A DNA stretch of 64,000 nt from Onchocerca volvulus (lineage: Eukaryota; Nematoda; Chromadorea; Rhabditida; Onchocercidae), in NCBI GenBank assembly GCA_000499405.2, contig HG738136.1:2210646-2274645 (forward strand), given 5' to 3'. Below, in pieces: positions 51,659 to 63,900 of this stretch. Made by a program: the position numbers and the translations under genes. The notes below the pieces were generated by a model, which was given only the letters and a program-made list of their open reading frames with translations, had not been told where the DNA came from and ran no database searches. Positions within the stretch are counted from its first letter, which is position 1, and the number at the start of each line of letters is the position of its first letter.

Positions 51659-51680
51659 CTCAAACTTGGGTAATTAAAAC
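51659..51680 (-). other. Spliced-leader SL1-like sequence
   Basis: The minus strand matches the 22-nt nematode SL1 at 21 of 22 positions, including the internal AATTACCCAAGTTTGAG; the only mismatch is the second G, here T. The next minus-strand bases are ATTCGTTTTC, not a GT donor, so this is not a functional SL RNA gene. It looks like the 5' end of a trans-spliced mRNA copied back into the genome, or a relic of an SL gene with its intron part lost. Confidence 0.7.
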
Positions 51681-51914
51681 TTTATTATGATTAATTCGTG
51701 CTTTATCAACGTGGATATTCTTTACTACTTCTTCAGATATAACTGAGGTTTCGTTTTTCAGCAGATATAATTCCGGATATCATTCAACCACAAGAATCTG
51801 GTGATATCCCCATCTTCCTTATTTTGAGACCTACTTTTAGGAATGCCTTTTCTACAACCGCCATTATATATATCGTGCTTGTCTGGCACGTAATATTATT
51901 CCTTGGTAACATGT

Positions 51915-52695
51915 CACTTTGGTAACATTCATTTTTTCGGCAGCTAATGTGGATTCATTTGCAGTTGTCATTGTCGTTATTAAGTTCTGCTGAATCTGTT
52001 GAAGCTCTAAAATCTTCTCCATTTCTTCCATCTAAAATTGATAAGTATTTTATGGATTCTGCAAAAATATGGAAACTAATTTCGAGCATACTCATAAGGA
52101 TTGCGAAATCTTTAGACTTTTTCAATCAATAATTACTATTTGCATACTATTTATTCGTCAACTTATTCGTCTAACTTACGCTTTAAATTTTACCGAAATT
52201 TTTTAAATAAAACTTTTCTGAAAATATATCCAAATAACACCTAAAACTCGTGCATCTAAATTGTACCAAAATTCTCTAAATAAAAGTTCGCTGAAAATGT
52301 ACTTCATTTGTACCTAAAACTCGCGTACCTAAATTGTACCTAAATTTTACTTAATAAAACTTTTTTGAAAATGTACCTAAATTGCATCAAAGCTCGTGTA
52401 ACTAAACTGTACCTAAAACTTGTGTACCTCAATTGAACAAAATTCTCTAAATAAAAGTTCCCTGAAAATGTACTTCATTTGCACCTAAAACTCGTGTACC
52501 TAAATTGTACCTAAAACTGTGTACCTAAATTGTACTAAAAGAACTACTCTTTTTGCAAGAATCTGATACCATTTCGTTTCTTATGATCAAATCTTGTTGA
52601 AAGTAGCAATAATACAAAAAAAAAAAAAACTGAGCAGATTGACATGACATGAAGTATAACGAATAGAAAAGAGTAGCGCATCTGAATCATTCTTC
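51915..52695 (-). pseudogene. Broken third copy of gene D
   Basis: Same orientation as gene D. Exon 1 (from the ATG at 52687-52689) matches gene D for 18 residues, then a deletion of about 55 bases has removed the end of the signal peptide, the donor site and the start of the intron. The intron tandem repeat is retained (52200-52545). Exon 2 starts at 52031 (MEEMEKILELQQ) and is colinear for about 40 residues to KVT near 51920, where homology stops and a TAA follows about 16 codons later. Neither splicing nor the repeat array nor the Cys-rich tail can be produced. Confidence 0.82.
52200..52545. repeat. Tandem repeat, copy of the gene D intron 1 array
   Basis: Same ACCTAAAACTCGTGTACC / AAATTGTACC units as 22035-22265, with more units here. 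Confidence 0.75.
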
Positions 52696-52977
52696 TTTTT
52701 TGAAATATCAGAATCCGTTCCACTTACGAATTGAAGAAATCTATAATAGTTAAAACAATTATATATTAAAATTATTTCGAATTTGAAAATAAAAGATATG
52801 AACGATTGAATGAAATAGAGAAATAACGAAAGGACAAATTGGTCGATTTAAGCAATATCAAATGATATTATCGACAAGATTTTCGCGTAAGTAGAATGAT
52901 ACATAGAATCGCGCACTTATGATCTACTTAATGAGCTTAATTGGGCGTAACATACAAAAATTTAACCGTGGAATATT

Positions 52978-53031
<54 letters not shown>

Positions 53032-53552
53032 TGATGAATGAGGGATTTATTATGATTATGAAAAAGGAAAAAGGAAAACATCTATTGAATAAACAATATT
53101 TGCATGACGTTGATGATGAGGAATGATAAAATAGACGGAAAGAAAGGAGTGAAGTAGCGAAAACAATTAAACTGTCGATTTTATCGATAAAATGATAAAA
53201 GTGACAAAATTTTGATAATAATATAATTGCAAATGTAAATTTCGATTATTTCAAGCGTTTCCAATTAATTAATCTTTACATCATACAAATTGCTGAATAA
53301 AATAATATTTTCATATCTAATTAAGATGAATGAAATTAATAAAAAAATTTTTTGAAATGATTATTACTGTATAATAATGTAGTTTCTTTTCTTCATCACT
53401 CCATTTGTTTTATTAAAAATATGACGTCGTTAAACAGAGAGTAACGGAATTCGAAATCCAGACTGCAATCGAGAATTTGAAGGTGTTAAGGAACGTGAAC
53501 ATTGATTTCTCCAGTTATCAATTTATAATTGTTGCCTTGATAATAAATAATT
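52696..53552. other. Region between D-copy pseudogene and inverted CD36 copy
   Basis: 52696-52950 remains homologous to the gene D upstream region. It is followed by the GA repeat and then by AT-rich sequence with no recognised feature. One breakpoint of the rearrangement must lie here. Confidence 0.5.
52979..53030. repeat. (GA)n microsatellite
   Basis: About 52 bases of GA dinucleotides interrupted once by AAA. The Arg-Glu plus-strand frame over it is an artefact. It sits close to the point where homology to the gene D upstream region ends. Confidence 0.9.
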
Positions 53553-56500
53553 GTATGTGACGCAAAACTTCCGGCATCTGAAATTTGAAAGTATTTTATG
53601 TAACTTTTTTTTTTCTTTTGAAAAAAATCTTTTTAGGATGTGTAAATTCTCCTGCAAAATTTCGGATTTCGCTATCTTTATTGATATCTTAAATCAAGAA
53701 AATTTCATTTTTCACTTTCTGGAATTTAAAAAAAAAAAAAATGAATTAGTCAAACCTTCTTTTCTATATGCTATGAATTCATAATTTCCAATTACATTCT
53801 GCATAGTCTTGAATTGGAAATTAAATTTCGAAAATCAAAGTAAAAAGAGGGACCAATTCCTTTGATCATTCGCGCTTGCTCAGTTTGCCACCATGATAAT
53901 GGCATAAGGTCAGATTCAGCCCAATTCTGAATTGTTCCAATTAAATTGATATCATTTCTGTTCATTTCAATAATATAATCTTCATCATTAGAATTGCTAA
54001 GTTTAAATATTCAGCTTAATATGACATGGATTTTCTGCACAAATTTTCGTAACATTCAAAAAAATCACCATCAGAAGAAGGAAAAATTAATTAAATTAAA
54101 AGAAATTTTCTTCATAGTCTCGTAAAGAAATAAAGAGATATTTTACAAATAAGAAAATTAATCATTTTTAAAATTGAAATATTTGATTGCCCAATTGTTT
54201 GAATATTTTAAACTTGAAGTTTAGAAATGAAATGTAAAATAAACATTTGAACCAACTGCTATTTTTTTCAATTAATTTCCGGTTATTTATGCAAATTTTT
54301 AAAGAAGCGAAATTATCAGGCGACAATCGAACCACATTCTTTTTGCTGAATCATATAAGTTACTGCACCCTGAAATATGTATTTCAATTTTTCATTGATC
54401 CAAAAAAAAAAAAAAAAACCGAAACAGGATGGATTATTTTTTATCAAACTCATTTAAGAGTGAAAAATGAATTAAATTAATAGTTTCGTTGAATAAATGT
54501 AATGCTCATAAATGAGATAATCAATTAGCACTCGAAATTTTAAATATTGAACAAATTTTCAGATTTTTTTAAAACTTCACCAATTCCAAATAATAGTAAT
54601 AATTTTAGATCTAAGAATCATTCATTATTAATTTCTCTTTCAAATACTGTATAATTTCTGAAAGCAATGGCACCACAATGCTTCAATCTTCTTGGAAAAC
54701 GATAGAAAGTGAAAATGATAAATCAGGATGAAATCAATGGAATTAATAAGTAAGAAGATAAAATATCAATGCTGTGACATTTGGAATTATCAATTCTGGA
54801 TTGTTGTAACACAAGGAACATGATCTGCTAGGCTCATACAAATACTGTTTGTAACTTTTGTAATCATTGCTAAACTTTAAATCTTCCTTTATCTCTGTCA
54901 TCTTGAAAAATTGACAATTCGGAATGTTAGATGTTTGAAACAAATTTAAATTGGTTTAGTGAGATTCTGAATGCAGTCTCGACTACAGATAGACTTTACA
55001 GTTGATGTTGTCAAAGATTGTGCAAGCAAGATCACATTTAACATGAATTATAAAGAAATTATTTCATCCTATGAAATTAGTAAATAATTCGAAAACTGAA
55101 GTAGCACATACCGAAAAGAAAAAGGTCCTTTTTCGGTAACATTTGGTTTTGCTGCATAATATTGAATCTGAAATTTGTTGGAAAGCGAATTAGTTATATG
55201 AAATTCAAAAATGGATTTGATTTGTTTTTATATTTTCATATGGCAAAAATTAATTGTCAAATATGCAGGGAAAAATGAGGAGAAAGTAATTTTTTGGGTA
55301 GCCTAGAAGATTGACAAACCTATCTAAAGCAGGAAAATTTCAAAAATGAAAGCATGTGGCAGAAAGTTTATTGCTCTTTATATCCAAATTGGTCGTTTTC
55401 TTGAAAATCTAGTTTTTTTTCTATTTCATTGAATATATTTATTCAGAGAACATAATTCACATATTTATTTCAGATATAAACACACCACGCATTTCTACAT
55501 TCACAGTAATCTACCTGTATGCATACCCACGCAACTCCATGCAAATATACTCATACATGCAAATTTGTGGTTATTTCTTGTCCTAAATATAATAATAATT
55601 CCGACGTCCTTCGAGACCAATTAATTATCGGGATGATCACCTATTGGAGAAAAAGAATAATTAATTAGCAGAAAGTATATCATTCAATAAGCTGGCTAAT
55701 TTATTAGAAAAGATTCAAAACCTGTTCGCTATTAAAAATGTTGAAGAAACTGACAGCCATCGTGATATTTGGAGGTGTTTAGACCACAAAATGCTGGAAT
55801 GTGATAATTGACCATCCTCAGAGACTGTTAATACCATATTCTAAATTAAAATTTGTATTAGAATATTGATGGATCAAATTATGAATAAAGTTTTTGGATG
55901 TGCTAATTTTTACATACTAATTAGATATATTAATTTCTTTCTTTCTATTTTGCTGCATTATTACTCAGTGGTTTAAAAGTTCGATAAATGAATGTTTCTG
56001 GATTCAGTTCCATTCTAAATTCTCCAAAGGACATTTCCTAAACAATGAGAATTTTTTTCTTTTATGGACCACAAAATAATATTGCTAATTTTAATTGAAT
56101 TTTTGAAAGATGAATTTTTATATCTTTCCTGATTTCAATTATTCCATTGATGTTTAAAATTTGTAGTTTTTGCATTCATAACTAATTATTTCCGCTAAAT
56201 TTAGCAAATATAATTAGACATGTAGCGTTCTGGCATAATTAATTCAATAGAACTTAAAGGAAAATATTTCTCAGGATTATACCAGAAAAAAAAAAGACAC
56301 CACAGGGAAATAATGATAGAAATTGTAGGAAAAATTCGAAAGCATGTAATTTGATGTATATAAGAATGTCAAAAGGTCAAATAGCGGGAAGATGTTGACA
56401 AAATCAATGGGTGCAATTACAATAAACAAAGGGTGTTAAAGATCAAATAGCGCCACGACAATTATTATAAACAAGAAGTGCTAAAAGTCAAGAAAGACGA

Positions 56501-57116
56501 AGATAGTTTCGAATGGATCAGAAAGCATATAAACATGTTTCCCGCCAAGACGAGAAATATGTTTACCGCCAAAATGTTCCGACTCACAGATATACAAAAT
56601 CAAATCAACCAATCACAAGATGACATGTTGAAGATCAAGTAAGGGAAAGGAGTTCCGAAACGATTCAAAAGATCAGGACTTTGGAGGCGAAGTTAGTTTT
56701 CTCACCTGCACGGATCGACGCAACAATAACAACAATTCGACAGTTCAGTTGAGCCAGTATTCTTCTCTAAGAGCGACAAAGGAAAAAATAACCCACTGAT
56801 CATTTGCTTGGATATTCTCTGTTTGTTACGAAGAATCATTCATCCGTCAATTCTTAGAATTTTTACAAAATAATTCGTCTCTATCTAACCACAACATAAA
56901 AACTTTCCGAACAGAAATGAAAAAATTTAAGAATTAACAAATAATAGCAATATTTACGTCGAAGTAGTATTTCAGTTTTATTATCATTTATTTACCTCAT
57001 TCGTTGTTTTTTTTTTTCAAATATTTTTGCTATCTATTTTAAAATGTGCTTTGTTTTATTTATTCAATTATACGCGAAATTCTGTTATATACTGATTATT
57101 TTACCGCTAGTTGGAG
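53553..57116 (-). repeat. Right arm of inverted segmental duplication
   Basis: Reverse-complement homologue of 27004-31168, continuous through introns apart from a deletion around exon 6. Copy 3 of the dispersed repeat (about 56470-56600) is carried along within it. Confidence 0.88.
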
Positions 57117-57175
57117 AAACTTTGTTTTTTTTAAATGAGAAACTCCATAAAAAAATTTGAAATAGTTATGAAAAC
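53553..57175 (-). pseudogene. Inverted, degenerate copy of the CD36-family gene
   Basis: Pieces of gene G exons are recognisable in order on the minus strand: part of exon 1 (57175-57140), exon 2 (about 55844-55725), exon 3 (about 55170-55112), exon 4 (about 54905-54757), exon 5 (about 54375-54310), exon 7 (about 53997-53850) and the start of exon 8 (53578-53553). Breaks: the 5' part of exon 1 is missing; one base is lost in exon 2 (after GTGGTCTAAAC); exon 4 lacks five codons; one base is lost in exon 5, giving a frameshift; exon 6 and its flanking intron are deleted; the copy stops inside exon 8, so exons 9-13 and the second membrane helix are absent. No functional receptor can be made. Confidence 0.9.
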
Positions 57176-57362
57176 AACATTATTTGATATTACTTAAATC
57201 GACAAAACTTTTTCTTTTATTACTTCTCTATTTCAATTTAATTATTCGTATCTTTTATTTCCAGATTCGAAATAATTTTAATATCACTGTTTCTACTATT
57301 ACAAATTTCTGCAATTCATAAGTGGAACGAATTCTGTATTCCAAAAAAAAAAAAAAAAAGAG

Positions 57363-58219
57363 ATGAATCAAATGCTCTATTTTTTTCTATTCATGATATT
57401 TCAAGTCACGTCAATTTCAACATTTCCATTAAAAAGTGAAGTAAGCTTGTTTCTTCTTTTTATGTCCCATTTTCCCGTATTGTTGTTACTTTAATCAGAT
57501 CCGATCATAGGAAACGAAATGATCTCAGATTCACACAAAAGGAGTAGCTTTTTTAATTGAACTTAGGTACACGAATTTTAGGTGCAATTTAGGTACATGA
57601 ATATAAGTAGATAAAAGTATAATTAGGCGTTAGATGAAAATAGGTATGCAAATGGTAATTATTAAATGAAAAACTCCGATTATTTCGCGATTCCTCATGA
57701 ATATGCTTGACTTTAGTTTCCATATTTTTGCAGAATTTATAAAATATTTATCAATTTTAGACGGAAAAAATGGCAAGGATTTTGAAATTTGAACAGAACA
57801 ACTTAACAACAATAACGACAATTGCAAATGAATTCACATTAGCTGCCGAAAAAATGAATGTCACCAAAGTGACAAAATTTGTCCCCTCATGGATGGAATT
57901 TTATGCAAATTTGGATAATTCAACAGATCTAGAAACGAATATCGAAAACTTAGAAATTTCTGGTATGAATGCTTCTGTATCAACAAATATAGAGGAATTT
58001 AACACCAGTGCAATACACGAGGGTATTTATCCATCGATGAACACATCTGAGGTACCTGAGAGTACTACTCACTCATCGATAAACGTATCTAAAGCAAACG
58101 AGAATATTCAATTTTTCGCGAGTATTCTGTCTTCACTTTTTATTGCAGTATTATTATTAGGTTTTATGACTCTTATAGTGTTATGTTATCGCCATCACAC
58201 AAAGTCATTATTAGTATAG
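57363..58219 (+). CDS. Single-pass membrane paralogue of gene D ('gene D-prime')
   Basis: Two exons, 57363-57440 and 57761-58219, give 178 residues. Exon 1 is a signal peptide homologous to gene D (MNQMLYFFLFMIF; STFPLKSE before the donor). Exon 2 matches the conserved part of gene D: NNLTT, PSWMEFYANLDNSTDLE, SGMNAS, then one short YPSMNTSEVPEST unit. After that it diverges completely. Instead of repeats and a Cys-rich tail there is a hydrophobic segment of about 23 residues (from ILSSLFIAVLLLG) followed by CYRHHTKSLLV. The product should be a small type I membrane glycoprotein. It stands head-to-head with the CD36 pseudogene, whose truncated exon 1 lies only about 190 bases upstream. The frame is intact and splice sites match gene D. 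Confidence 0.8.
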
Positions 58220-60931
58220 TGTAATTGATAATTTCAAATCTGATTTCGCCTTGGTATTTTATAAAATTAAATATTTAATGAGATAAAACAGATTAAATTT
58301 TAAAAAACACGAAAAAAAGTCTTTTTTGTTTTTTCCTTTGATGTAAGACCGACAAAAAGGAAAACTCGATAAGAGGAAAAAAAAGAATAGGAAATGAACC
58401 TAATTCTTAACCGAATTAGCAGCTCATAAGGTTATTTTCTCTTATATCCATCTTTGAACCCTTTCTTTAATATTTCGGATCCAATTTTTTTTCTAAATGT
58501 TATTCGAAAAATGAAAGAATGCCTCTTTGCTTTTTTTTTTCCGATATATCCCATACTAAGAGCTATTAACGATAATACTAAACAAATTTTCAAAAATATC
58601 ATGCAACACGAAATCTAGATACCTATCTTTTTTGGGCTAATAAATTATCGTCAAAGATTTGCCAAGATGATTTCGAAAATGTTTCGCAAGAACTGAATAT
58701 ATTATTTCAAGCTTATTGCTTTTGCTTTTGTTTTTTCCTTTTTTTATTCTCTTTTAATTATGAAAAAGTGGATTTAACTCCATCTGTTAACTTGACTTCT
58801 ATTCCTTCTCAATCCAATATTTCTCAGTTCATCCATTTTGATTATGCGCCTTTCACAATCTTTTCACATCACAACGGATTATACGTCTTTCGTCAAATAT
58901 ATGTCCAACTGTATAAAATCAGTTGTTCAACTCCTAAAATGTTTGCATTGTGAAGTATACCACACAAGCTGTCAATAAAATGTCACCAATATTCTGTCGA
59001 TAGATAGTTCATCAAAAGAAAAAAAGCATAGTAACCAGTGCAATCTGAGATTATTTTGTCTATCTTTTATCTCTGAACTTGACAGTATCAACTACTATTT
59101 CGAATTAAACCACATACGCAGCACAGCTGAATTCAAATCTAATTTTCTCTTCACAGTGAAGTACATTCCAATTTCTACAGAACCAAATCATGACCGATAT
59201 ATGCTCTAACTTTATCAGACATGAAGAAAAAAACAATTTTTTTTTGCGGGATGAGCAACACAATGAATCTGATCAGATCTGCTCAATCAATATACGCTGC
59301 ATGAATATTTTAAAAAATGTAAATGGAAATTCATAAGAATTCAATCAACAAAAGAAAAAAGTGAAAAATCAGTCTGCACAAAACTCAAGGAAGGAAAATA
59401 AATCCGTATAACGCAAAGTAAAATTAGAGATATTGTAGAAAGGTGGAACAATGATGGAAAGAAAAAAGATAAGAATATCCACGAATTCAACGTGTTATTC
59501 ATTAAGAAAAAAAAAATGTAAAAACACTAAATTTTAAAATATTGAACGAGAAAATTTCTCAAAATCTGAAGTTCTCTAATGAATCAAAAAGAAAAATAAA
59601 GTGCCGAAATGCAAAAATTAACTACTTCACTAAAACCATAATAAACAAATGCAACATGTCAACAAACGTCAATCTAACTATTAGTGCAAACTACTATAAT
59701 CTTAAGTTGGTTCAAATAGCAAAATTAACAAATCTTCATAATATGCAAATCTCGTACCTCTACTCAGTGATTTCAGCCAATTAGTAATATAATATGGGAA
59801 GAGCGAAGGCAAACTGCCAAAGCAGTTCCAACAAGAACGGAAAAACAAAGAGAAAAAATAAAAAGACATTTTTGAAAAGATTTGGAAAGATGAACAGCGA
59901 TCAAAGTCATGCTAATAACACATCGGTATGGCATGATAACATTCGACATGAAATAATTTTTCTCATCAATTTACATTACCGTGCCATAATACACCCAGCA
60001 AGATGCTTCCATAAAATCAAATTCGGTTCCAGAATGTTAATATGAATTTGAAAAAATTCCAAATAATCTAATAGTGAAATCCTATTGAAATGAGATTGAA
60101 ATGAAATTTTTCTCACAAATTTCCCTGCAAAAATAATTGGTCTTCTCAAATACCCTAAAAAAGAAAAAATATAAATAAATGTATTAATTACTATCATCAA
60201 TATAAACCAAGAACAATGGAGGCATTTTTCTGGAGTAAAAAAAATGATCGAATAATTATCCATTGAAAACAGTAACATTATACTTTGCAGGAAATGAATG
60301 GACTATATAAAATCCAATTATCCTGTAAAGAAGAAAAGAAATAAGCAACGTAAATGAAATGCATACTACATACTGTAACTTCTAACCTAAGTCCTTACAA
60401 CGACATGTTAATATGAATTGTGGAAGTTTAAATTCCAAGCACCCTTTAAGAAATAAGTGAAATTTAAAAGGTGATTTATTTTCTTTTAGATTTCAACAAT
60501 TTTAAAAGATTAAAATTCATCTTAACAATAAGAGCATATTCCATAACGAATATCCCTCTAAATGTCAAACTGGACTCAAAACCTCAAATGGCTATGAATA
60601 GTCAATAGTGGCATTTAAGCCAGGGATAAGCGGTAAACAATATTGTACAGCTCTCAAAACTAAACAAACAGATAATAAAATAAGCAACTTTTTAAATTAT
60701 CCCTGAAAGATACACTCTGATCACTCAAAAGTGGAAAAAAAATTTAATATTTTTATGAAGTTCACCTATTTTTTATTTGATCGACAGTTTTTTAAATATT
60801 TAAGAACACGGTCAGCTAAAATTTTCAGATATTCTCAAACAAATAAGATGAAATAACAAAGATAAAAAATAAAAAGAAATATATTTAAATTATTGGTGCA
60901 TTAAGAAATAGCACAAATGAAAGAATTAGTT
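58220..60931. other. Convergent intergenic region / likely sur-6 3' UTR
   Basis: No supported coding exon. Part of 59000-60931 is A-rich on plus (U-rich in the minus-strand transcript) and may be the 3' UTR of the PP2A subunit gene; its end is not determined. Small plus-strand frames at 58768-58953, 59542-59784 and 59794-60045 have no domain or splice context. Confidence 0.4.
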
Positions 60932-63900
60932 TTATTTATCCTGAAAGATATAAAGCCGATTGGTTGCTGCCAGTGCGATGATATTTTGCTTAGGATGCCA
61001 AGCTGTATGCAAAATTTTCTTGGTAAAATCAAGACTATCCGCGCTTACATCCTCATCTGCTTGTGTTTCCACTGTTCCAGAAAGAACACGTTTCTTGTTT
61101 ACACGCGCTGCACCTGCCGTTAGCACTCGACGAGTTGGTAAACGTATGTGGGATTTTTCGACGTGAGCCTAAAATTTAGATCAAATTGCAGAATAGCATG
61201 AAATACAATGAAAGAATTCAATAATTATCATTGTTTCTAAATTTTGCAAAAAATTATCTACATATAAAATTTTTGTCAAGAAGAAAGCTGGAATTATCTT
61301 AATTTACCTCATAAGTTTTAGCAACACTTGGATCAACACCTCTTTTGAATGATCGAAAGAAGTTATTATATGATCCGGTTAGAATATGGCTGAAAATTAT
61401 TACTATAATAACGTAAAGATTTTACTAATTTAAATATTCTAAAAATTAATGAAACAAAGGAAAAAAGTGAAATATAGAAAGTAATCAACAGAAACACTTC
61501 TGAAATGCGTTATAAATTAATGAAAGCGAAAGCAATAAAGATTTAAATTTAGTCGTTTTTTTTTCTTTTTTTTTAATGTGTGTTCATACTTCCGAATTCC
61601 ATTTGAAAAAAAAGAAAGTGGATTTCTCTCAATAACATATAAATTAAAAAACGAACAGACGATTTTCACATTTAAATACTATAACTAAATCATTATTTTC
61701 ACTCTTTGTTTTTTAAGAATAAACACAATAAAAAATTAACTTCATTTACAAACATTAATTGAAATGTTGTTTAAATTTAAATTTGTGATGTTTATAAATA
61801 TTAACTATTCAGACCCAAATTACTACATTACTTCCAGAAGAAGCTGATGCAAAATTTATCGTATATTTGAAAGATTCTAATTTAACAGCCAAAATTTTTG
61901 TCACTGAATACACGTTTTTACGATGAAAATTGTTTCTATATAATTGAATGTTTTGCAGTTGAAACATTCAGTATTTATGATGCAAAAATATATCTAAAGC
62001 ATAAGAATTTATTAGTTTTGTAATACATCTGGTTCATATTCCTGATCGGAAATAGAAGTAACTTAATAATGAAACTACAATAAATAAATTATAGCAACTT
62101 ACTTGTCATCACCACTCCAATCAACTTCGAATTTATCGAAAATGGAATCATTTTCATATAGTGTGCATAATTTTGAGCGCAAATAATCGTGAACAGAATA
62201 AGTTTCTACCGGTCCAGACTCCATATTTATATCCCAGACCTAAGGAGAAAGATTTTCATATAGCTAAAGAAAGTTAAAGAAAAAAACTTCAGATACTGAT
62301 ATAGCTTTTTGAAAAATATGAAAAAACACACTTTAGCAGTTAAATAATCTCTTGTGAGCAAATATCTTCCATTGTGAGAAAATTTCACATCGGATACGGA
62401 AGCAATGATTTCTGAGAAGAATGAGCGACTTGCCGGATCTTCCGATTCTTCAAATACTGCAAATATAATATTGTGATTATTTAATAAAAAAGAAAAAATC
62501 TCGAGATTTGTCATACATACAAAGAGTAATTTGTAAATCTCTTCATCTTCAAAAATTTAGCCAGAATTAAAAATATCATTATAAGTTAAGTGCTTTATTG
62601 GTTGGACTTAATGGGTAATATCTTGGGTTCTTAAAGTAAACACTATAATTTATAATAAATATTTAAAAAAAGAAATAATATTTTCTCTATAACTAAAGGA
62701 CGTTTTATTAGTGTTATTCAATTGATAATTGGCACTGGTATTATGTCTCACTTTTTTTCATTGCTCGCGATTTGCCGAGAATACGAATATAGCAAAAAAA
62801 AAAAAAAAAACTGAATCACTTACATTTGGCATGGATATCGCAAAGTGCACGATCACGCATATCACATAGGCGAATCGATCCTTTGGAAGAGCTATATACG
62901 AACCAGTGGCATTGAGTGGGATGAAATTCAGCGGCAGTGATTACCTCTGTTAATTCTTCCATGTTAACTGGCTTAATATCCACTATATCTGAAACGATCA
63001 CTCACCATTACTAAAATCGTCATAAAAAAATTGTCCCTTTTTTGTTACATTTAGCGTTTTAAATAAATATACAGAAAATCTGCATAATGAAACTAACTAA
63101 AGCTCTCATTGGTAATTTCAAGATGCCATATATTTATTCGTAAATCATCAGCCGACAAAAATATTTCCTGAAAAAACAATTATTAAAGATGAACATATAC
63201 GGGAAAACTGATAAAAGCAAAAACTAAGACCAAGAAAGACTATACCTGATCAGAATTAACACTGATAGAATTAACGTGATAAGTATGGGCATTACCATAA
63301 ACCCGTCGAGGAGATGCTTCGACTATTAATTCCATTGGCACTAATTTGGGCAGCTTCAGTTGCCCGCTAAAGCCTGCAAATTATTCCTAAGGTATCCTTT
63401 CTAATAATGGTGAGTAGAAGAGAAAACAATATAACTCAGAAAGATCAAAAGGAGCTCGATGCAAATCAACAAGGACTTTTTTTTTAAAACAATATAAAGT
63501 AAAAAGTATTATATAATATAAGAAATAATTTCTCCATGCAGATAACAAATTATTCTTTTTGTTCAACATATTAGCAGAACAGTTGTATGATAAAGATTTC
63601 ACTCCAGTCTCTTCATGCAAAACATCAGCTTATTAACAACATACAAAGAAAAATTGGCGACATTTGAATTTTTTTCTTTATTACAACTACTATACTCACT
63701 TCGTTTACCTACGGTTGTGCCATCGGCATTTCTTGTTAAATTCCAACCACCATCAGCAACTTTCTTTTCTCTTTCAGAAATTTTCCATAATTTGATCGTT
63801 TTATCTACAAAATACCTTTTGAGTATTAAGAAAGCATAGGAAAAATGATAATAGAGCTCAATTTTTATCTTGGTACATTCTTCAACAAGATCAAACATAT

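Noticed and set aside
51700..51945. Plus-strand open stretch with a hydrophobic segment near the D-copy breakpoint
   Set aside because: No start, no acceptor in the right phase, and no similarity to the D-prime membrane segment; treated as chance.
52941..53126. Arg-Glu repeat protein
   Set aside because: Translation of a GA dinucleotide microsatellite.
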